DNA of 64,000 bases, taken from positions 124,001-188,000 of the forward strand of contig NZ_LMAK01000014.1 of assembly GCF_001439665.1 (NCBI RefSeq), written 5' to 3'. Below the pieces are notes generated by a model. It searched no databases. It was not told where the DNA came from and saw only the letters and a program-made list of their open reading frames with translations. The DNA comes from Formosa algae. Its GTDB lineage: Bacteria > Bacteroidota > Bacteroidia > Flavobacteriales > Flavobacteriaceae. Each line of letters begins with the position of its first letter. Position 1 is the stretch's first letter. Positions 17,725 through 26,369 of this stretch are shown in pieces. Made by a program: the position numbers and the translations under genes.

Positions 17725-18912
17725 ATGAAAATTCTTGCTATAGACGACCAACAATTAGTTTTATTGCCTTTACAAAAACGATTAACCGAATTGGGTTATG
17801 GAGTAAGCACCGCAAGCAATGCATCTGACGGTATGGATTTGTATGATACCATAAAACCAGATTTAATTATTGTAGATATAAATTTATCTGGAATTTCTGG
17901 TTTAGAAGTTGTCAGATACGTTAGAATTACAAATAATGATCAGACTCCAATTATGGTGTTATCTGGTAATACAAAAGACGAAACTATAACTAAAGGTTTT
18001 GAATTGGGGATTAATGACTATATGAAAAAGCCATTAAGTCTTAATGAGATTAGTGCTCGTGTAAAACGTTTAATAGGAGCGCCTGCAATGGAGCATCGTA
18101 TAACGAATACAGATGTTATGATTCAAGAACGTTGTGTAGGCGTTGTTATTCCATGTTATAACGAAGAAGCACGTTTATTAAGAAAAGAATTTACAGATTA
18201 TATTGATAAAAATACAGGTTACCATTTATGTTTTGTGAATGATGGCAGTAAAGATGATACCTTAAATATCTTAAAAGATTTGCAACAAGGACGAGAAGAT
18301 TTTATTACCGTGTACGATTGTGAAAAAAATGGTGGTAAGGCTGAAGCTGTGCGTTTAGGCATGTTGCATATGGCTAAAAAAGAAGATTTAGACTATATAG
18401 GGTTCTTAGATGCCGATTTATCTACCGACTTAGCCGATTTTGATGATTTAGTTAAAACCATTGAAACGTCCGATTTCAAAATTGTAAGTGGATCCCGAAT
18501 CTCTAGAATGGGTGCCAATATTACCAAAGAATCTGCTCGAAAAATAATCAGTTTAAGCATCAATTATATCATTAGAAAGATTCTAAAAATGGATTTTAAA
18601 GACACACAATGTGGTGCAAAAATCTTTAGTAAAGATGTCATTAATATTGCGTTTGGAGAAAAATTCGTAACCCAATGGATTTTTGATGTTGAAATCTTTA
18701 AAAGAATGAGTAATCATTTCGGTTTAAAACAAGCAAAAAGTATGTTGTGTGAACAACCTTTAAAACGTTGGATTCATGCTGATGGTTCTAAATTATCTAT
18801 GAAAGATTCTATGAAAATTATTGGGCAATTAGCTCAGATTGCTTGGGTGTATAAAGGAAAACAGACTATTAAAGCAGAGACTGCAAATTTGAAAGTAATC
18901 CATAACGATTAG
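17725..18912 (+). CDS. Response-regulator receiver domain fused to a family 2 glycosyltransferase
   Basis: This 395-aa protein has an unusual domain order. Residues 1-118 are a complete receiver: acidic pair D7/D8, phospho-acceptor Asp51 (LIIVDINLSG), Ser80, and the Lys-Pro of MKKPL (about 100-104). Residues about 137-390 are GT2 with VVIPCYNEE (140-148), FVNDGSKDDT (170-179), the D229-x-D231 metal site in FLDADLS, and KDTQCGAKIF (292-301), resembling dolichyl/polyprenyl-phosphate glucosyltransferases (ALG5/DPM1-like). There is no membrane segment. All key residues of both halves are present, so phosphorylation could directly gate sugar transfer. It has its own LytTR-like promoter. Confidence 0.9.
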   Translation: MKILAIDDQQLVLLPLQKRLTELGYGVSTASNASDGMDLYDTIKPDLIIVDINLSGISGLEVVRYVRITNNDQTPIMVLSGNTKDETITKGFELGINDYMKKPLSLNEISARVKRLIGAPAMEHRITNTDVMIQERCVGVVIPCYNEEARLLRKEFTDYIDKNTGYHLCFVNDGSKDDTLNILKDLQQGREDFITVYDCEKNGGKAEAVRLGMLHMAKKEDLDYIGFLDADLSTDLADFDDLVKTIETSDFKIVSGSRISRMGANITKESARKIISLSINYIIRKILKMDFKDTQCGAKIFSKDVINIAFGEKFVTQWIFDVEIFKRMSNHFGLKQAKSMLCEQPLKRWIHADGSKLSMKDSMKIIGQLAQIAWVYKGKQTIKAETANLKVIHND

Positions 18913-18915
18913 ACT

Positions 18916-19398
18916 ATGAAGATTGGGATATTAATTATTTTTTTTAATACCGAAAAACACATTAGTTCTCGTTTATTGGAGAGTTTATCAAATTTTCCTA
19001 AATATGTAAAATTGAGCTTAATTAATAATGGTAGTAAAGACAATACTTTTGAAAAGCTTAAAATGCTTGAAGATCGTAATGACGAAGGGCTCTCTTTAAT
19101 CGATATTAAAAAATATAGAGGTATAGATCCAGCAATAAAAGCAGGCGTGAGATACCTCTCTAAAAATAACGATTTAAAATATATTGGATACTTAAATTTC
19201 GATGCCAATTTAAATCCAAATTATTTTATTAAAATCATGTTGTTAATCAAAGCGCAACATGAACTCATGTTTACTTACAACCAAGCGCAAGAGCAAAAAC
19301 CGTTTCAGCGTAACTTATTTAAGAATATTTTTTCTTTAACAGATTGGGAAATATTTGCTCACAATACTATTGAGAAAACTGATTGTAATACGTTTTAA
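18916..19398 (+). CDS. Degenerate, truncated GT2-like protein
   Basis: The gene encodes 160 aa and starts 3 bp after the receiver-GT2 stop. The first 110 residues parallel the GT2 half of that neighbour: LINNGSKDNT versus FVNDGSKDDT, and DLKYIGYLNFDANL versus DLDYIGFLDADL. The invariant acidic residue of NDGS is replaced by Asn, and the DxD motif has become NFDAN. The entire C-terminal acceptor half is missing, while enzymes of this family run to about 240 aa or more. The last 32 bp overlap the convergent hydrolase gene. It is probably a pseudo-enzyme or a decaying duplicate. Confidence 0.65.
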   Translation: MKIGILIIFFNTEKHISSRLLESLSNFPKYVKLSLINNGSKDNTFEKLKMLEDRNDEGLSLIDIKKYRGIDPAIKAGVRYLSKNNDLKYIGYLNFDANLNPNYFIKIMLLIKAQHELMFTYNQAQEQKPFQRNLFKNIFSLTDWEIFAHNTIEKTDCNTF

Positions 19399-20377
19399 TC
19401 ACCTGTTCTACAGGTTTGTTTTGTGGTGTAAACCTTGAGTCGTTTTCTCCACCAGATTGATCATGATTAATAAACCATTTCCAAACAAATCCTCCAGCAA
19501 ACCATTTTTCAGCCCAAAAGGTATCAAACAATGCTTTCGTGCAATTTACTTGTGCATCCAGATTTACTGTAGTCATAGCACGATCACTATTCCAAGGTGC
19601 TTTACCACTATAATCCACACTTCTGTATCCAAACTCTGTAAATAAAATAGGTTTGTTATTAGTTGTGGAAAATTCAGAAACTAAGGTTTTATATTTCTTT
19701 AAGCCTGCCATGGCATCTTCATAACTAGGTGTTTTATTCGGACTTACAGGAAAGTATGCATTAACACCAATATAGTCTAAGCTATCCCAAAACGGTGTGT
19801 CTTCAAATTCATCCCAATTGGCAGCATAGGTTAATTTTCCAGAATACACCTTTTTAACATCCACTATTAAAGATTTCCAAAATTCAGGTCTAGCCGTAAT
19901 AAATTGCTCTAATTCGGTACCAATACAAAACATATCTACATGAGCCGTTTCTGCTAGTTTCGCATAGTCTAAAATAAAATTAGCGTAAGTGCTTTCTAAA
20001 GTGTTCCAATGGTCTTCATTAGTCATGGTAATATGTCCTGTAAATTCGCCGTGTCTGACCCATATTTGTGGTTTAAGCATCACTTTAATGTTTTGCTTTT
20101 GTAATTTCTCTATATAATATTTTGCACCAGATTTAGTTTCGCCAAACCATTGTCTTTGCGTATTGTATTGTACTTCGGGGTGATTAAGATCGCGAATAAA
20201 TCCAAAAGGCATAACAGCGGCATAATTGGAATGAATATTTACAAGTGGTGTAATATGATTATCGCTTACCGTGTCTCTTGAAGCAACAAAACTGACACCG
20301 TTAATTTTAGGTGTTTCATTCTGACAAGAAAGTATACTGAATAGAAATAAAAAAAATAAACGGTTAAATATATGCAT
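19367..20377 (-). CDS. GH113-like glycoside hydrolase lipoprotein
   Basis: I take the ATG at 20377 (336 aa) because it gives a clean lipoprotein signal, MHIFNRLFFLFLFSILSC. An upstream ATG at 20419 would add 14 residues in front of it. A TIM barrel follows, with acid/base Glu in FCIGTELEQF (about residue 155) and nucleophile Glu in ILFTEFGYRS (about 248), as in GH113 beta-mannanase-like enzymes. It is convergent with and overlaps the truncated GT2 gene by 32 bp. With the GH5-like enzyme it is the second exported clan GH-A hydrolase of the locus, which hints at a mannose- or glucose-based beta-linked polymer. Substrate unproven. Confidence 0.78.
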   Translation of the reverse strand: MHIFNRLFFLFLFSILSCQNETPKINGVSFVASRDTVSDNHITPLVNIHSNYAAVMPFGFIRDLNHPEVQYNTQRQWFGETKSGAKYYIEKLQKQNIKVMLKPQIWVRHGEFTGHITMTNEDHWNTLESTYANFILDYAKLAETAHVDMFCIGTELEQFITARPEFWKSLIVDVKKVYSGKLTYAANWDEFEDTPFWDSLDYIGVNAYFPVSPNKTPSYEDAMAGLKKYKTLVSEFSTTNNKPILFTEFGYRSVDYSGKAPWNSDRAMTTVNLDAQVNCTKALFDTFWAEKWFAGGFVWKWFINHDQSGGENDSRFTPQNKPVEQVIKTYYNQFSQ

Positions 20378-20612
20378 GGCGTCTTTTTCTGAACTTCGAA
20401 TGTAGTATAAATCAGTCAACCATTATTTTAAAGTTTTACTAAAGTTTAAGATTTCATTTAGACTTTTCTTTTAAAAACGATAAAAATTATGCACGTCATC
20501 ACTTGTTTAAAAACCTTACAACGCCTGTGTAATTTAAACACTTTCTAAATTAGAAGCAGCTTATAAGTTATTACCTTTAAGTTCGACCTAACATTGGATA
20601 ACAATTAAATCT

Positions 20613-21917
20613 ATGGAACATATTGCCATTATTGGAAACGGAATTTCAGGAGTGACACTAGCACGACACATTAGAAAAAATTCTGATAAAAAGATTACTA
20701 TAATTTCTGGAGAGACTGAATACTTTTTCTCACGTACTGCACTCATGTATATTTATATGGGACATATGAAGTTTGAGCATACGCAGCCTTATGAAAATTG
20801 GTTTTGGGAAAAAAATAGAATCGAATTAAAGCAAGGGTTTGTAAAGCAAGTCGATACAGATACAAAAACACTTCATTTTGCAGAAGGCGATACATTGCAG
20901 TACGATAAACTTGTGATAGCGACAGGAAGCAAACCGAATAAGTTTGGCTGGCCAGGTCAGGATTTGGAAGGTGTTATGGGGATGTACCATAAACAAGATC
21001 TAGAGAATTTAGAAAAGTATGCACCCAATAAAGACGTTTGTAAACGCGCCGTTATTGTTGGTGGAGGCTTGATAGGTATTGAAATGGCAGAAATGCTTAA
21101 TAGTCGTGGTATTCCCGTAACTTTTCTGGTAAGGGAAGATAGTTTTTGGAATGGGGTGTTACCGAGTGGTGAAAGTGAAATGATTAATCGTCATATAAAA
21201 AATCATCATATAGATCTTAGGTTGTCTACAAACTTAAAAGAAATTGTTTCTGATGCAGATGGTAAAGTAAAATCCATAATTATTGAAGAAACAGGAGAAG
21301 AGATTCCGTGCAATGTTGTTGGTCTTACTGCTGGTGTGGCACCAAACATTGATTTTTTAAGAGAATCTGATATTGAAATAGGTCGCGGTGTAAAAGTGAA
21401 TCGCTTTTTAGAAACAAACCTCCCAGATATTTATGCGATTGGAGATTGTGCAGAACAGCATGAAGCTATAGGGAATAGACGACCAATAGAAGCTGTTTGG
21501 TATACAGGACGTATGATGGGAGAAGTTTTGGCACAAACTATTTGCGGTAATAAAATGGAATATAAACCTGGACATTGGTTTAATTCTGCAAAATTTTTAG
21601 ATATCGAATACCAAACGTACGGTTGGGTATTTAGTGATAGAAATAAGTCGGAATTTGAAGCACATTTTCATTGGAAACATACAGACGATACTAAATGCAT
21701 TACAGTGGCGTATCACAAAGATACGAATACGTTTTTAGGCATAAATACTTTCGGAATTCGAATGCGTCATGAGGTGTTTGACCGTTGGCTTACCGAAAAT
21801 CGAGATGTAGATTATGTTATGAATCATCTCGCAGAAGCTAATTTCGATCCTGAATTCTATTCTAAATTTGAAACTGAAATTTTAAACGCCTACACTAACC
21901 AATTACAAACTATATAA
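20613..21917 (+). CDS. FAD-dependent NAD(P)-disulfide-type oxidoreductase
   Basis: This 434-aa protein has an N-terminal FAD dinucleotide loop (IIGNGISGVTLARHIR), a second dinucleotide loop for NAD(P)H (AVIVGGGLIGIEMAEML, about 150-166) and the FAD-ribityl motif IYAIGDCAEQ (about 272). The fold is that of nitrite/rubredoxin reductase-like pyridine-nucleotide oxidoreductases. No redox-active CxxxxC is seen. The next gene, one base on, encodes a membrane 4Fe-4S protein, so electrons from NAD(P)H or a ferredoxin are probably handed between the two. The physiological acceptor is unknown. Confidence 0.85.
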   Translation: MEHIAIIGNGISGVTLARHIRKNSDKKITIISGETEYFFSRTALMYIYMGHMKFEHTQPYENWFWEKNRIELKQGFVKQVDTDTKTLHFAEGDTLQYDKLVIATGSKPNKFGWPGQDLEGVMGMYHKQDLENLEKYAPNKDVCKRAVIVGGGLIGIEMAEMLNSRGIPVTFLVREDSFWNGVLPSGESEMINRHIKNHHIDLRLSTNLKEIVSDADGKVKSIIIEETGEEIPCNVVGLTAGVAPNIDFLRESDIEIGRGVKVNRFLETNLPDIYAIGDCAEQHEAIGNRRPIEAVWYTGRMMGEVLAQTICGNKMEYKPGHWFNSAKFLDIEYQTYGWVFSDRNKSEFEAHFHWKHTDDTKCITVAYHKDTNTFLGINTFGIRMRHEVFDRWLTENRDVDYVMNHLAEANFDPEFYSKFETEILNAYTNQLQTI

Positions 21918-21918
21918 C

Positions 21919-23508
21919 ATGAGTAATAAAATAAATCATAGTATGTCATTGGCTCAACCCGATGCATTAAACATTACTAACACACAAAAAATTGCACTGG
22001 CTATAGGTGTTGTTGGCTTATTTATATTGGCTTTGGCACTTTTTAATACTAATTTTCCTAACAAAGGACTGTTTTTAACACTTTCATTAGGCGCCATATT
22101 TGGAGGTGTCATTCTATATTCTAGATCGGCGTATCTTACCAAATTAGAGGGGATAAAAAACGACGGTGTTTGGTTTAAATCCATTTCTTCTCGTGGAGTT
22201 TTGGGGTGGATGCTTGGTGTGCTGTTAACGACTTTTTATATTGTATTATATTTCTTTCCAACGTATTTAGGCCTTGGTACAAACGGGGAAGCAAACTCAG
22301 GTTTAATCGGGTTTTTCGATCCTTTAAGTCAGTTATTAAGTGGGAGAGATGCTAGTCAGTGGTTTGTATATGGCGTACTGTATACTGTGGCTATTTTAGC
22401 TTTCGGATATAAGTTTTTATTAAAATACAGACATAATCGCTATCAGCAATTACGTACGGGTTCTGTGATGTTTTTTCAATTGGGTTTTGCCTTTCTGATT
22501 CCAGAATTCATGTACGTTATGAATAACGATTTACCGTATTACGACCTTAAAAGTATATGGCCACTTAACTACTATATTTTTGATGAATGGTCTGTAAAAG
22601 GATTTCTTTCAACAGGAAATATTGGTATTGCCTTACTCTTATTTGGTTTGTTATCCATTTTTGTAATTACACCTATTTTAACTTATAAATACGGGAAGCG
22701 TTGGTACTGTTCTTGGGTTTGTGGTTGTGGTGGTTTAGCGGAAACTGCAGGGGATTCTTTCAGACAGTTATCCTCTAAAAAAATGTATGCTTGGAAAATA
22801 GAACGCTGGTTAATACATACGGTATTGGTTTTCTCTATCGTAATGACGGTTGCCATGGTATACTCGTATTTAGGTTATGAAAAAAACGATTTTTGGTTAA
22901 CCCGAGGTGTATTTATTTCATTAGTCATTGGGTTGTTAACAGTGGTATTTGCTGCCGTAATGTACTTTAAAAGACAAGAGCTAGGTAAAGATGCTAAAAT
23001 GGGAGCAATTGGTTATGCTGTTGTAATTGCTTTGTTATTAATTATGCACTACACAGGAACTACAGATCATTTATTTTATATAAAAGCAGGAGCTTTACGT
23101 TCTGCTTACGGATTATATATTGGTTCTATTTTCTCAGGAGTTATCGGAACTGGGTTTTATCCTATTTTAGGAAACCGTTCTTGGTGTCGTTTTGGTTGTC
23201 CTATGGCGGCAATCTTAGGATTCCAACAACGTTTATTTTCTAAATTTAGAATTACAACCAATGGCGGACAATGTATTTCTTGTGGAAACTGTTCTAACAG
23301 TTGCGAAATGGGAATAGATGTTAGAGCCTATGCACAGAAAGGTGAAAACATTGTACGTTCTAGTTGTGTAGGTTGTGGAATTTGTTCTGCAGTCTGCCCA
23401 AGAGGTGTTTTAAAATTAGAAAACGATTCTATGAAAGGACGAATTAATCCTACAGAAGTACTTTTAGGAAATGATGTAGATTTAATGGATTTACTTAATA
23501 ATAAATAA
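21919..23508 (+). CDS. Polytopic 4Fe-4S binding protein (NapH/NosR-like)
   Basis: This is a 529-aa protein with about 8-9 transmembrane segments. Cytoplasmic cysteine motifs YCSWVCGCGG (about 265) and WCRFGCPM (about 425) match the CxxxCP-type sites of the NapH/NosR/CcoG group. The C-terminus has two 4Fe-4S ferredoxin clusters, CISCGNCSNSCEMG and CVGCGICSAVCPRG. The product probably moves electrons across or to the inner membrane together with the FAD oxidoreductase encoded just upstream. No copper- or nitrogen-oxide genes are nearby, so a Nap/Nos role is not supported. Confidence 0.86.
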   Translation: MSNKINHSMSLAQPDALNITNTQKIALAIGVVGLFILALALFNTNFPNKGLFLTLSLGAIFGGVILYSRSAYLTKLEGIKNDGVWFKSISSRGVLGWMLGVLLTTFYIVLYFFPTYLGLGTNGEANSGLIGFFDPLSQLLSGRDASQWFVYGVLYTVAILAFGYKFLLKYRHNRYQQLRTGSVMFFQLGFAFLIPEFMYVMNNDLPYYDLKSIWPLNYYIFDEWSVKGFLSTGNIGIALLLFGLLSIFVITPILTYKYGKRWYCSWVCGCGGLAETAGDSFRQLSSKKMYAWKIERWLIHTVLVFSIVMTVAMVYSYLGYEKNDFWLTRGVFISLVIGLLTVVFAAVMYFKRQELGKDAKMGAIGYAVVIALLLIMHYTGTTDHLFYIKAGALRSAYGLYIGSIFSGVIGTGFYPILGNRSWCRFGCPMAAILGFQQRLFSKFRITTNGGQCISCGNCSNSCEMGIDVRAYAQKGENIVRSSCVGCGICSAVCPRGVLKLENDSMKGRINPTEVLLGNDVDLMDLLNNK

Positions 23509-23538
23509 GAAGAAGAGTAGTTTTTAACTCTAGTTTAA

Positions 23539-23581
23539 ATTATCAGTGTTTTATACTTTAAAAGGATATTACACTGATAAT
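23539..23581. terminator. Bidirectional terminator between convergent genes
   Basis: An 11-bp perfect inverted repeat, ATTATCAGTGT / ACACTGATAAT, with a 21-nt AT-rich loop ends one base before the stop codon of the minus-strand gene and 30 bp after the 4Fe-4S gene. Confidence 0.75.
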
Positions 23582-25333
23582 TTATTCGTTTTTAGAAGTC
23601 GTAGTTATGGGTTCTTTTTCTATTTTAATGAAATAGTGAAACGGATGAAAACACATATCCTTAAAAATATTAAAGAGCACTTTTGGGAGTAATCTAAAGT
23701 TTACACCTCTAGATTTTAATGCTAAATAGAAGGTGATTGAAAAACTAACAATAAAATTCACCAGACCAATTAGTAAAGCTCCACTAATACCTAGTAACAT
23801 AATTTTGATACTAAAATCATAATTCATGATCGCAAAACCTAGATTTGCAGAACTAAAGGCAACGTGTCTAATGTCTATTTCGAAAGGAAAAATATGACTG
23901 AGTAAGAATGATGATCCTAGAAAAAATCCAAGACTAATATTCCCAAAGAAAGTACCAGCTTTCTTTTCAAAAAAAGTTGCTAAGCGATTACTATTGAAGA
24001 ATAATTTATTATTACTAATACGGTGTGCTACTTTAGAAGCAATAACTTTATTATCTACATAACCAGAAATTAAACCTGATAATGCTAAGAAAAACCCAGC
24101 CATTGCGGCAAAGAACAGCAATTGTGTGTTAGGAAGTATTTTACTAATTAAATACTCGGGCTTCACCATTTTATTCACGTATTGTGTGTCTATTTGCTGT
24201 AAGATAAACATTAACCCACAGGCAAATAGTATGGCCATAATAAAGTTTCCCATCACAGAAATAAACTGACTCCTAAATACTTTTCTAACAATATAAATAA
24301 TACTTTTTATGGAATCGTATTTCATATTCCCTTCTTTATCAATGTTTTTTGCAAGGGTAGTAGCTGTCATTGCAGGCTGTTTAGTCGCAATAATTCCGCC
24401 TAATTCTTTTACAATTATAAAACACAAAGCATAGTTTAAGCTATACAATAGGGCATGTGTAAATTCTGTTGCGTCGTAAGAGGTTAAAATTAATTTTATA
24501 AATGCAAACAGGGCAATTATGCTTCCGCCAAACAAAGATCTGTTAAAGAAGTTCCAATACTCTTTACGGGTTTCAGCAATATATTTTTCACCTTTATTAG
24601 AATTGTGTTCAACAATTTCTATGGCTAATAAATCGGAATGTCTGCTAATATAACGTCTAATACTATCCTTGTGTTTCGCATAGGTAATAAAATCTGTTAA
24701 GATGTTTTTCCAATATTTTTCAGAAGAAATATTGAGTTTTAGAAAAAGTAATTCTTTAATTCTTGTGGTATATTCTAGAATTCGTCTTGTTGTAAGCGTT
24801 AAATGAAGACTAGTACCAATCTTATTTTTGTTTTTCCTTAAATCGATTATAAGACGCTCTATATCTTTTAATGTGTTTATTAAATCTAAAGTATCTTCTC
24901 GTTCGCAATGAGATAAATGATTAATTTTTTCGAGTAAAACTATAAATGGTTCAGTGTTTAATTCTAGATAATCACTTTTAGCCTTAATATTACTGTCTAA
25001 ACCAAAGGCGACAACTTTAGCACAAAGCGCTTTAATACTTAGATCCAGTTGTTTGGACGTATGACTTCTTGATATGGTTTTAAAATCGATTAGGGATAAC
25101 ACATAAGAAACCGGATTTTCTTTTTTCAGTAATACATATTCCACCGTGTTAGGTTCAGGGATATTAGGTAGTATTTTCCTATAAAATCGGTTTATAATTC
25201 CAGAACTAAACCCGTATTCTTCCATAAGTGAATACTTCGTGAAGAACGAATAAAAATTCAAAAATTCTAGGGATTTAGGATTGGTTTCATTTGAAATCAT
25301 ATGTGTTCGACGGTGTTTTTTAAACGATGTCAT
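23582..25333 (-). CDS. Gcr-family ('site-specific recombinase', PF10136) membrane protein
   Basis: This 583-aa protein has a soluble, helical first half (about 1-260) and six or more transmembrane segments after residue 265. Diagnostic stretches are YALCFIIVKELGGIIATKQP with PAMTATTLA and FLALSGLISGYVDNKV, as in the family named after gonococcal gcr. No tyrosine- or serine-recombinase catalytic motif is present, and the protein is clearly membrane-embedded, so the inherited name is doubtful. It stands alone between a terminator and a minus-strand sigma factor gene 158 bp away. The biochemical role is unknown. Confidence 0.75.
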   Translation of the reverse strand: MTSFKKHRRTHMISNETNPKSLEFLNFYSFFTKYSLMEEYGFSSGIINRFYRKILPNIPEPNTVEYVLLKKENPVSYVLSLIDFKTISRSHTSKQLDLSIKALCAKVVAFGLDSNIKAKSDYLELNTEPFIVLLEKINHLSHCEREDTLDLINTLKDIERLIIDLRKNKNKIGTSLHLTLTTRRILEYTTRIKELLFLKLNISSEKYWKNILTDFITYAKHKDSIRRYISRHSDLLAIEIVEHNSNKGEKYIAETRKEYWNFFNRSLFGGSIIALFAFIKLILTSYDATEFTHALLYSLNYALCFIIVKELGGIIATKQPAMTATTLAKNIDKEGNMKYDSIKSIIYIVRKVFRSQFISVMGNFIMAILFACGLMFILQQIDTQYVNKMVKPEYLISKILPNTQLLFFAAMAGFFLALSGLISGYVDNKVIASKVAHRISNNKLFFNSNRLATFFEKKAGTFFGNISLGFFLGSSFLLSHIFPFEIDIRHVAFSSANLGFAIMNYDFSIKIMLLGISGALLIGLVNFIVSFSITFYLALKSRGVNFRLLPKVLFNIFKDMCFHPFHYFIKIEKEPITTTSKNE

Positions 25334-25491
25334 GATTATTAAACAACAAAGTTTACCAAATACTAAAATAGCGCATATTAAACTATGAATTGTGCTCCAT
25401 TAATTTATTATTTAACCCAACTAAAAGGCGGCTGAATTCGGTCAAAATTTAATAAGGAATTCACGTCAATAACTAGTGAAAGTGTAGTCTG

Positions 25492-26112
25492 TTATTTTAG
25501 TAATCCCACTAAAATTATAATTTCAAGAAATAATTTAAACGATTTAGATTGTGTACCAATAAATGTTTTGGTCTGATCTTGTATTACAGACAATACTTTT
25601 TTATAATGTGTTCTCACCACTTTTTCACTTACTCCAAAAGATTTAGAGGTGTCTTTTACAGATAGATTATGTTCCCAAATCGATTTAAATATATCTTGAG
25701 TGAGTGTTGGAAAATCTATTAAAACACGATCTATCATATCTAACATGTCTTTAACCTGAATGTCTTCAATAATATGCAAATAACCGTCTTCGTTTGCCAT
25801 AGATTCTAAAACAAATTCAGAACCTAAAAATTTAGAAGCAGAAGTACGTAGGTAATCTAACATTCTGTAAGTAAAATAATGGATTAAATAGGTTCTTGAA
25901 ACTCCAAAGTCGTCTGTTTTAATCGCATGAGATTTAGACCAGAAAATAACCCAGAAATTTTGTACAATATCTTCTGCCAAATCCCTATTTCCTGTACGTT
26001 TAGTTGCCCAGTTTAATAATAATTTGGCATACCTATCATAAAAGACTTTAAATGCTTTTTCGTCTTTATTATCATAAATAGCTAGAAGTAAATCCTGATC
26101 TGAACGATACAT
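25492..26112 (-). CDS. ECF RNA polymerase sigma factor
   Basis: This 206-aa protein has a region 2 core (AFKVFYDRYAKLLLNWA, RDLAEDIVQNFWVIFW) and a region 4 helix-turn-helix (LSVKDTSKSFGVSEKVVRTHYKKVLS). It is divergent from a FecR-type anti-sigma gene across 257 bp. This is the usual Bacteroidota arrangement in which a TonB receptor with an STN domain signals through FecR to the sigma factor. The C-terminal stretch KLFLEIIILVGLLK is hydrophobic, a frequent feature of these sigma factors in Bacteroidota. Its target is probably the SusCD operon that follows. Confidence 0.9.
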   Translation of the reverse strand: MYRSDQDLLLAIYDNKDEKAFKVFYDRYAKLLLNWATKRTGNRDLAEDIVQNFWVIFWSKSHAIKTDDFGVSRTYLIHYFTYRMLDYLRTSASKFLGSEFVLESMANEDGYLHIIEDIQVKDMLDMIDRVLIDFPTLTQDIFKSIWEHNLSVKDTSKSFGVSEKVVRTHYKKVLSVIQDQTKTFIGTQSKSFKLFLEIIILVGLLK

Positions 26113-26369
26113 TTTTTTAGGGAGTGCTTTATAACTACAAACATAGTATGTTTTTTAGGCTGAAATTTTGATAAGTAGATTAATAAAATGTTATGATAGG
26201 TTTTTTAAAAAGCTACTTTTTACATGATTTTAACTAATTTTTAAATTTAAATAATTGAAATACAGGGCGTTATTTAGCATAACGTTTTGTTAACGGCTGT
26301 AGAGGGAAAAAAATAAGACTTGAATACGATATATAGATGAATGCCTAAAAGCACAGATCTATTATATAA

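Noticed and set aside
23582-25333. Evidence of a mobile element from the 'site-specific recombinase' name
   Set aside because: No catalytic motif, inverted repeats, att-like duplication or cargo genes; the protein is membrane-embedded.
26289-26310. GTTAAC...TAGAGGGAAAA upstream of FecR as a third copy of the phosphatase element
   Set aside because: Only short pieces match and the spacing differs; too weak without an alignment score.
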